A stretch of 64,000 nt of DNA, taken from assembly GCA_020226215.1 (NCBI GenBank), contig CM035234.1, positions 868,001 through 932,000 of the forward strand. Reading direction: 5' to 3'. The stretch is from Sindora glabra. Taxonomy: Eukaryota > Streptophyta > Magnoliopsida > Fabales > Fabaceae. The translations under genes and the position numbers were made by a program. Position 1 is the stretch's first letter; each line of letters begins with the position of its first letter. The notes under the pieces are model-generated. The model was not told where the DNA came from. It saw nothing but the letters and a program-made list of their open reading frames with translations, and searched no databases. Below, piece after piece: positions 55,572 to 64,000 of the stretch.

Positions 55572-58113
55572 ATTGGTTGTTGTAGTTTTGGATCAAATAG
55601 AAACATTTCATATACAATGTATATATATATGTATGTACAGTATATATGTAGAAATGAAGAGAGTAACACATTTTTCGATGTTACTATTTCCTGTGAAAGA
55701 CAGTAACACCTTCTTTTATGAATTTCCTCATTGATCAAACTGTATTTTATCCATTTATTGTTTTGTTCTTGGCACAACAGGACATTATTTTTTTACAAAT
55801 TTTTTGTCTTCACCCTCAACATGATGTTTTATGATGTTACTGTTTTGTGATGTTACTGTTTCCTCTGCAAACAGTCACACCCTCAACATGATGCAAGTTT
55901 CATTGTGAAGAAAGCAGCATTTTATCTGTTTATATTGTCCAACATGATGCAAGTTTCATTGTGAAGAAAGCAGCATTTTATTTGTTTATATTGTCTTTTT
56001 GTTAGTGTTACTGTTTCATATCAATTAGACACATGTCCCTACATAAGAAAATAAAGAAAGCAGCATTTTGTCTGTTTATATTGTCTTTTTGTTAGTGTTA
56101 CTGTTTCAGATCAATTAGACACATGTCCCTACACAAGAAAACAACATGTTACTATTTATTCTCAAAATAGTAACATGTTAATCTTTAACTATTTTGATGT
56201 TAATATTGCTTGATTTGTGAACTTATCCTGAGATTTATCGGTTTTGTTCTTAATCACCCTTGACTTGTAAATTTATTCGAACAGAAGGATAGCAAAACAC
56301 CCAAGCAATCTGAGGAAACTGAAGAAAGAAATAGAAGATATGAGCAATACAGGTCTGATCTATTAGTGTGCATAAGGCAGATTGAAGAGCTTAATTTAAA
56401 CAGCGTCCACAAGAATGTGCTGGAGCAAAACCCTTTCTGGCTGCTTATCGAAGCCATTATCACAAGGAAGCTCGATCGCAGTATGTGTTGAAAGAGCGAC
56501 CAAGAAATAAAAGTAGTCATTGCCACCTTCTTGTCAAAACATGAAAAATTTCTAATTGGCGGCGAACGTTTGAGCATCACCCCTACCTCAGTGAAGCTCA
56601 TATTTGGAATAAAGGATTGAGAACGCCCCATCGACACAACACCTGAGAAGAGGCCACAATCTGATCTTGATACCAAGCGATTCCATGGCCAAGGACGCCT
56701 AACAAAACCAATAATATTCAATACACTCCAAAGGGCGATTGGGGGAACCTTAGAAATTGATGTTAATGATGTCTCACGCCTAGTAACCCTGATGCTGCTG
56801 GTGACCCTGTTTGTATCAAACAGGGCTCAGACGCTGGCTTGATCCTACCTGAAATATGTAGAGGACCTAGATGACATGAGACAATATTGTTGGTCCAGAC
56901 ATATACATGAGCAACTGATTGGTTGTTGCAGCTTTGGATCAAATAGAAACATTTCATATACAATGTATATATATGTATGTACAGTATATATGTAGAAATG
57001 AAGAAAGTAACACATTTTTTTATGTTACTGTTTCCTATGGAAGACAGTAACACCTTTTTTTGTGAATTTCCTTATTGATAAAACTACATTTTATCCATTT
57101 ATTATTTTGTTCTTGGCACAACAAGACATTATTTTTTTACAAATTTTTTGTCTTCACCCTCAACATGATGTTTTATGATGTTACTGTTTTGTGATGTTAC
57201 TGTTTCCTCTGCAAACAGTCACACCCTCAACATGATGCAAGTTTCATTATGAAGAAAGCAACATTTTGTCTGTTTATATTGTCTTTTTGTTAGTATTACT
57301 GTTTCAGATCAATTAGACACATGTCCCTACATAAGAAAATAACATGTTAATATTTGTTCTCAAAATAGTAACATGCTGATTTTAACTATTTTGATGTTAA
57401 TCTTGCTTGATTTGTGAACTTATCCTCAAATTTATTGGTTTTGTTCTTAATCACCCTTGACTTGTAAATTTATTCAAACAGAAGGACAACAAAACACCCA
57501 AGCAATCTGAGGAAATTGAAGAAAGAAATAGAAGATATGAGCAATACAGGTCCAATCTGTTAGCGTGCATAAGGCAAATTGAAGAGCTTAATCTAAACAG
57601 CGTCCACAAAAGTGTGCTAGAGAAAAACCCTTTCTGGCTGCTTATCGAAGCCATTATCATAAGCAAGCTTGATCGCAATATGTGCCAAAAGAGTGATCAA
57701 GAAATAAAAGCAGTCATTGCCACCTTCTCGTCAAAACATGAAAAATTCCTAATTGACAGCGAACGTCTACACATCACCCCTACCTCAGTGAAGCTCATAT
57801 TTGGAATAAGGGATGGAGAACGCCCCATCGACACAACAACTGAGAAGAGGCCACAATCTGATCTTAATACCAGGCGATTCCATGGCCAAGGACGTTTAAC
57901 AAAACTAATAATATTCAATGCACTTTAAAGGGCAGTGGGGGGAACATTAGAAATTAATGTTGAGGATGTCTCATGCCTAGTAACCCTGGTGCTGCTGGTG
58001 ACCCTGTTTGTATCAAACAGGGCTCAGACGCTGGCCTGGTCTTACCTGAAATATGTAGAGGACCTAGATGACATGGGACAATATTGTTGGTCCGGACATA
58101 TACACGAGCAACT
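55572..58113 (+). repeat. Tandem duplication of intron 1 plus most of exon 2
   Basis: The segment starting ATTGGTTGTTG(T/C)AG(T/C)TTTGG occurs at 55,572 and again at 56,918. The first unit ends inside exon 2 at the codons for HIHEQL, where the second unit begins. The first exon 2 copy has stops (C-stop-KSD, KD-stop-ERP, A-stop-SYL); the second has a frame open to 57,928. The first unit also has extra internal repeats at about 55,876-56,110 (AAGAAAGCAGCATTTT three times). Confidence 0.9.
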
Positions 58114-61100
58114 AATGAACTCAATCACAAGGAACAGCCTACCAAATGTCACCAGTTGTGTCATGCTATTACTAGTAAGTAACAGTTGTCAAACTTGTTA
58201 CACTTCATGTCATTTCTTCTAACTTGATTGAGAGTTTTTGCCATATTTCTTGCATGTTTCTGGCAGTGTTGGTTGATGTTACTGTATTTACTCCAAACAG
58301 TAACATGTAACCCTTTAGTGTGTATATAGTAATTCTACGTCTTCACGACAGTAGGTTATTAGTGTGACTTTGTCTGTATAGTTGTTTTAAGTTTACGGTT
58401 CGTGTTACTGTCTGGATGCAAAATAGCAATGTGATACTGTTTTGTTCTTAAACAGTAACATGTTGTTTTCATATCTTTCTAGTGAATGACTATTGATTAA
58501 TATTGATGTGTAGACAGTAACATCCTAATTTTAATAACATCTCTAGATGTAACTTTAATTGAAGATTTGATAAAATAATATGTTATATTATCGATAGTAC
58601 TGGCTGTGTGAGACAACAAATGTACTTTATAGACATCAAAATCAAAGGGTACCAAGATGCCTAAAGTGAGACTTGAAGCACCTCACACGCTAATTGAAGG
58701 AAATAATGGTCAGCCACCTTCAGGTAATGTTTGGAAAATGTCATTTCCTTTATCCATTTTACAATTATGCCATCACTCAATCCTTTACCTCATGTTACTG
58801 TTTCTCATTAAAATAGAAACACGTCAAGAATTACATTCGATCGACCACTCTTGTGTTTCAGGTGATCAATAGAGAACTCCAGCCAATAATCGAGGAATAA
58901 AAGATCATTTACAACGTGACAACCCTATAACTTTAACTTGTTGAATACAATGATCAAGCAAAAACACAAATCACACCCTCCCACTCTAATAAATTTGAAA
59001 TGGAGGATGATACACGAATGAACCAATACCTAATTTAACCAAGAAAAATAACACTGGACCAGTTTACAGATATTGCATTGAGTCATAAACAACATCAAGC
59101 ACAAGATACAAATGAGGTACAACAGCTCAGGGATCAATTACTCAGCGCAATTTCTAAGATAACTGAGTTGACCAATGAATTGAGGTTTCTCACAAAGAAA
59201 CTTCAGATGGCAGAACAACAACTGAAACAAAGGAAGGAAACAATCACAGACCTAACTCAGGAGAACACACAGCTTAAACGTAACTAAAACAAAGGAATGA
59301 ACTAATCACAGAGCTAACACAGGAGAACACACAACTCCAATCGCAATTATATAACACAAAAAGCACAAAGAAAATCTCCAGATGATCAAAGAGACATTAG
59401 AGACTGCAAATGCCAGTCTTGATGACCAGAATAAACAGCTAAATACACAGGTCACTAAGATGAAAGAAACCATTACAGCTGAATTAAAAAAGATTAAGCA
59501 TGTTGAAAGATCAATGATTAGAAAACAAAGAAAATCAAAACGTGGGATGGATTATACATCCTCTAGCCAATGTGATAGGCCCACTAAACAATAACAAACA
59601 TAACAAAAAATAACTCCTACTAAGGAGGAGACTAGAAATGACAAGGAGGATAATGTGATCTTATTGGAGGATGATTCAACACCAAAAATTACCAAAAAGA
59701 ATCAGACCAAGAAGACATCCAAAACTACAGGATGGCCGACTGCAAAGTAAATCCCCAAAGATGTTATGGATAACATAGTGAAGACAGAAGAAGCAGGAGA
59801 AGTAATGTAAGTCATGTCCAGTGTTTTTGTTTGGTTTTACACTTTCTAGTTGAAGGAAAACATTTTTGATGTTACTGTATCTCGTCCAAGACAGTAACAC
59901 CTTCTTGTGTCTGAGTTTCATTGTTAATGACACTACAATTTGTCTATTTATTGTGTTCTTTGGTTGATGAAACTGTTTCACACCAAACAAATACATGAAA
60001 ACTACATGTTACTATTTGGATGTAAATAGTAACATGTTGATATTTAATGATTTCGTGGACAATAACATTACTGAATCCTTTATTTAACCACACTGTTATT
60101 TGTAGGTTTATTGTCTGGTCATCTCCTCAATAGGACATGTTCATAATAATGGATGAGTTGCTGCAGGTGCTTACAGAACAATCAATAACAAACAATGTAT
60201 GAATGCATCTCTCAAACTTGCGTAAATCATGTTTTCTCTTATTCCTTTTAGTGGTGTTACTGTTCATTGATGAAACAATAACATGCCATACGATAAGTAA
60301 TTATCTGACAATTTCCATTTCTTCGATTTTAGATCATAGATAACCATGTGATCATTTGCAGCATGAGCAGGACATCCAGGAAAAATAATATATTTGTATT
60401 TGATAGTTTGTGTTGGGTAAGGTGTTGAATACATTCTATAAATGTGATATAGAAATAATAATTTGATACTGAAGTAGTGTTCATGCTGTGTTGACAGTCT
60501 TATGTGGTTAGTCCTCACAAAATATACAAGGATATCAGGGTGCACAAATTCGATCAAAGGGTGGGGGAAGTAATGAATGCAGACATTGTTCTATTCCCAA
60601 TGAACTCAACAGGCGGGAATGACTGCAATAACCCCAATCACTTTACACTTCTCGTGCTGGATAATACTAAGTGCAAGTGGACTCACTACAATTCGATGAG
60701 GCCGAGAAAAGCAGGGCTGGTTAATCCATACTTTTGCGATGCCCAGACAGTAGTGAGTGTTACTTGCATTGTGTTCAAACACTACCTATCGTTTAATCAA
60801 ACACGTTTTCTTGTTAATAATGCTTGATCAGATTGCATTATTATTGATATGTTGTTAATGCTTGATGTTACTGTTTCATGTGATAATAGTAACACGTTGC
60901 TGTCTCAAGGTTTTATTATTAATGCCCTTGCGTGTTATCTATTTTTTATGTTAACAGCTGGTGATTATGTTTTTCCACCACAAAGAGAAACATGTTACTA
61001 TTTTTGGATCAAATGAGTAACATGATTTTTTTAATCGATTCCCTCCTTAACCATGCTTGATTTTGTCAATTTATTTCTAACAGAAGAACTATTATGAGCA

Positions 61101-61456
61101 AAAGAGAAATGAAATCCTTTGTAGAAATGAGAAGGGTACAAGAGTAGATCAAGCAAGTGCAAAGCCACCTTTTAATATCATATCATATGAAAAGTCGCCC
61201 CAATAGGAATCTGGATCATGAGTAATAACTTCTTTAGTAGTTCATAAAATTTAATAGTTATAGGTTCCAAACTAACTCATTTACCTCTAATTACAATTTC
61301 AGGCAAGAGTACAAAATTTTTATCTGTAAATAAATAAAAGATATATACAATAACAAAGAATTTGAAGAAAACTTGCAAGTGGAATCCGTTAGGAAATACA
61401 AGGCAAAATTAGTGATAAATTTCCTTAAGGATTTCAAACCTTCTAGCTCGACGTGA

Positions 61457-62220
61457 TTATTAAATTTGTACGTGTATGTACATAATATTTACAATGTAGT
61501 TACAATTCAATTGTATGTAACGTTCAATTACATGTAACATATTACATTCAATTGTATATAACATTCAATTTTAAGTAATATTCAATCATAATTTTGAATA
61601 AAAAACTATCTCTAAAATCACAATAATTTAAAATATAACTTTCCTTTTTAAACAAGGAAAAAATCATCTTTTATTAAATTGCTCATATTTATCATAGAAT
61701 ATATTAATTATTGTTTCATTAAAGGTTCTTTCATGAAAACATCAAATACTAAATATGTTGAACTAAACTTATCTAAATGGTTATTAAATGTCCACATTTC
61801 ACACTTGCAAATAATTATAAGTGCAAAGAACACATCATCGATATATGACAAAGAAAGTAGTGACTGAGGAGGAGGACGTGATTGATTGAATGGAAATGAT
61901 GGCCTATTTATTTGAGTTGGATCTTCATTACCTTCCATTGTTATTTGGTTCATTCATATCTATATTTTTAAAATAACTGTGCACATAACTTAGTTTAAAT
62001 TATATCATTCATATAATTGAGAAATGAGAACTAAACTTAGAAATAAACACAGAAAAAATATATGAATATACTTTATCACTAATTAATTGTGCTTAACTTT
62101 GGTTACTCCTTTCTTCACTCAAATTGTGCAAGATTTATGTACGTATGGTAGACTTCATTCCAATTTCTTATTGGTGTTCTCTCACACCTGACATAATGTT
62201 ACAATCATTTGTTACAACGT
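61457..62220. other. AT-rich spacer inside the second Harbinger element
   Basis: No gene seen. The 81-residue minus-strand frame at 61,708-61,953 has no recognisable content. Confidence 0.4.
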
Positions 62221-62227
62221 CAGTGTT

Positions 62228-62890
62228 GATGTTATTGTTTTGGCCAAAACAGCAACATGCAAAAACCTGGCATAATCTTGAGTTTTCATCCAATCAAGCA
62301 CACGTTTAACGCGAAACAAATCAGAAATCGCTTGTTGCAATCACCTAGGTTGATGTTACTATTTTGAACCAAGATAATAACATGCAGGGAAATAAACCAG
62401 AAATCACTTATTGCAACCACCTAGGTTGATGTTACTGTTTTGAATCAAGACAGTAACATGCAGGCAAATGGCACATTCCTGTATGTTACTGTTTTGGCCA
62501 AAATAATAACATGCAAGGACCTGACATAATCTTAAGTTTTTATCCAATCAGGCATATGTGCAACGTGAAGCTAACCAAGAATTGCTTTCTACAACGTCCT
62601 AAGTTGATGTTACTGTTTTGAACCAAGACAATAATATGCAGGGAAATGGTGCATTCCTACATGTTACTATTTTGGCCAAGATAGTAACATGCAAGGACCT
62701 GGCGTATTCTTGAGCTTTCATCTAGAGAGGCATACATACAATGTGAAATAAACTAGAAATCACTTGTTGCAATCACCTAGGTTGATGTTACTGTTTTGAA
62801 CTAAGATAGTAACATGCAGGGAAATGGCGCATTCATGCATGTTACTATTTTAACCAAGACAGTAACATGCAGGAACCTGGCGTATTCTTG
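62228..62890. repeat. Tandem array 3: 178-bp units with two hairpins each
   Basis: Hairpin type P1 (GATGTTACTGTTTTGAA...) occurs at 62,352, 62,428, 62,605 and 62,783. Type P2 ((C/T)ATGTTACT(G/A)TTTTGGCC...) occurs at 62,482, 62,660 and 62,838, with an early P2-like copy at 62,228. P1 and P2 alternate with a 177-178 bp period. The array lies between the Ulp1-like gene and the Myb-like gene, exactly where array 2 lies in the first element, but the spacer sequence is unrelated to that of array 2. Confidence 0.9.
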
Positions 62891-63292
62891 AACTTTCATC
62901 CAGGCAGCACACGTCCAAACATTAAATCAACTAGTAATCGACAAGGACATTGAGAAAGTGTAAATATACCTAAGTATGACAGATGCAATCACTATAGAAA
63001 GTGGAAAATCACATTATCACAGAAGCATTCATCTCAAATTGGATATCATAAATTCAACTAAAATAAACACGATGGTCTAAAATAGGTGATAACTACTACA
63101 TTAATGTCTTCTGATGTAACATCACTGCAGATTTCCTAATAGATGCTCAACATATTCTTTCCTCCAATCGATGGGCAAAGTGAAGAAAAGATCAATTCAA
63201 TATTTTTCTTTGGTTATAATCTCACCAGCTATCATCCTTTGCATGTTTGTAAGTCCATCAACTTATTTCAGTCCATCAATCACCCTTATCCT

Positions 63293-64000
63293 TCATTCAG
63301 CTCCTTCTTTTTCATGCTTGAAACATAATGCAAGTTCCATCAAAATATTCTTTGTAGCCTCATAAATACTTCCCAACTGAGCTATGGTACTGGTCATTTG
63401 ATAAATAGTATCATTAGAGTTTCTAGCTCTTTTTTTTAATTTATTCGTACTACTTTGTCCATTAGATGGCTCTTGAGTATTTAGGAATGTTGGAGTTGAA
63501 GGTTGGGATCCATAAACACTTTCCCAAAACTCATGAAGATCCTCAGGTTGCATGTTAGATTGGCCCTCTTGCTGTCTATTTACATTTTTTTGTATTTCTT
63601 GTTCCATTGCTTGCATTGCATCATAAGCATTTTCAGCATCTTCACCATTCGCTCTATCTTTACTATATACTCATTATAATTCATTGAAAAATGGGAAGGA
63701 CTTGTTATATAATCCAGCAGCATTAGGATGAGATTGCCACATAACATGAAATGTAAAACAAAAATTAATAAATTAACATCGTTTGAAGCTAAATATTGTT
63801 AAAAAATAATAAGATATATTTACCTTTATCCACTCATTAAAGATCTCTTTCTCAACCACAATCTTCTTTTCTTAGTTATCCCATCCACATCCACTTGCCT
63901 TTGGACCTAACATCTCTGTGATGGCTCCATATTGCTTGTTCAAAAGCTTGTCTCTTGATTCAATGTGTGAGAAACCTCTTAGACTACACCCTGGCATTTT
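63293..64000 (-). pseudogene. Harbinger Myb/SANT-like pseudogene, cut by the window end
   Basis: Exon 1 part (64,000 to about 63,824): ESRDKLLNKQYGAITEMLG, KASGCGWDN followed by a stop, and IFNEWIK before a GT donor. This aligns with the Myb/SANT-like domain at 37.5-37.9 kb. Exon 2 part: WQSHPNAAGLYNKSFPFF, two stops, then an open 107-residue frame ending LALCFKHEKEGAE, matching LASCFQHESDSAG of the first copy. The acceptor AG expected before exon 2 is not evident. Confidence 0.8.

Larger units (their letters stand above)
55135..61456 (+). pseudogene. Ulp1-like peptidase pseudogene (sister of 28,913-33,980)
   Basis: Exon 1 (MGRHT|GTAAAT, 55,135-55,149) and exon 2 (57,482-58,174, 693 nt, the same length as in the sister) align codon for codon with copy 1; a truncated extra exon 2 lies at 56,285-56,917. 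The coiled coil survives in pieces at 59,040-59,590 (QLRDQLLSAISKITELTNEL). The peptidase exon at about 60,498-60,750 reads NHFTLLVLD and KWTHYNS. The last exon (61,303-61,456) has QEYKIFIC where the sister has QDCGIIVC, so the catalytic Cys is Tyr. There are many stops. Exon 3 keeps CAG where copy 1 has TAG. Confidence 0.85.
54682..64000. mobile_element. Second PIF/Harbinger element with Ulp1-like cargo, right end beyond the window
   Basis: The left terminus GGGCATGCTTGGTTCGC after TAA (54,679-54,681) resembles the right terminus of the first element (GAGGTCGTTTGGTTCGC). Subterminal CCCGGGAA, CATTCC and GGAAATG words echo the GGGAA motifs there. Same order: Ulp1-like gene on plus, hairpin-bearing array, Myb/SANT-like gene on minus; the transposase should follow past 64,000. 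Genes are much more decayed than in the 28.3-40.2 kb copy. It is inserted just beyond the gag end of the Gypsy relic. Confidence 0.75.

Overview
The window is nuclear DNA from a flowering plant. It is very AT-rich, has GT-AG introns, carries a two-exon gene for the lignin enzyme hydroxycinnamoyl-CoA:shikimate hydroxycinnamoyltransferase (HCT), and is otherwise filled with plant transposable elements. I cannot name the species. There is no bacterial, organellar or CRISPR content, and I saw no rRNA or tRNA gene.

Layout. 1-2.5 kb: AT-rich, nothing recognised. 2.5-7.9 kb: one intact HCT gene on the minus strand, with MYB-type AC elements and a likely 5'UTR intron upstream. 8-18.5 kb: intergenic DNA with small inverted-repeat elements, an AT-rich tandem triplication, the 3' end of a dead LINE and two SINE-like copies in opposite orientation. 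18.7-21.4 kb: a long-TIR, MULE-like element split by a solo LTR. 22.8-28.1 kb: a second HCT copy in the same orientation. It is a pseudogene with frameshifts, deletions and stops, and the promoter segment of copy 1 is missing.

28.3-40.2 kb: a complete 11.9-kb PIF/Harbinger-type DNA transposon bounded by TAA target duplications. On the minus strand it carries the usual pair, a DDE transposase and a Myb/SANT-like protein. On the plus strand it carries a nine-exon gene with an N-terminal plant transposon-associated domain, a coiled coil and a C-terminal Ulp1-like (C48) cysteine peptidase. A second, more decayed element with the same architecture starts at 54,682 and runs off the window end.

Introns and spacers of both composite elements are studded with a fixed-length (about 33 nt) hairpin: arms of the type GATGTTACTGTTTT and AAAACAGTAACATC around a 5-nt loop. 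About 50 copies are recognisable by eye and I found none outside these elements. The hairpin also sits in each unit of three tandem arrays (156-bp, 155-bp and 178-bp units) whose spacer sequences are otherwise unrelated. This is the most unusual content of the window.

40.6-46.8 kb: a dead plant L1-type LINE (DUF4283/CCHC ORF1; endonuclease, RT and RNase H ORF2). 46.8-49.0 kb: a 2.1-kb foldback element with arms of about 0.9 kb and a 10-bp target duplication. 50-54.6 kb: a dead Ty3/Gypsy element on the minus strand, split by a 2.16-kb solo LTR. The only gene likely to serve the host is HCT copy 1; the rest is transposon genes, relics and spacer. All calls are by eye; no alignment or database search was run.
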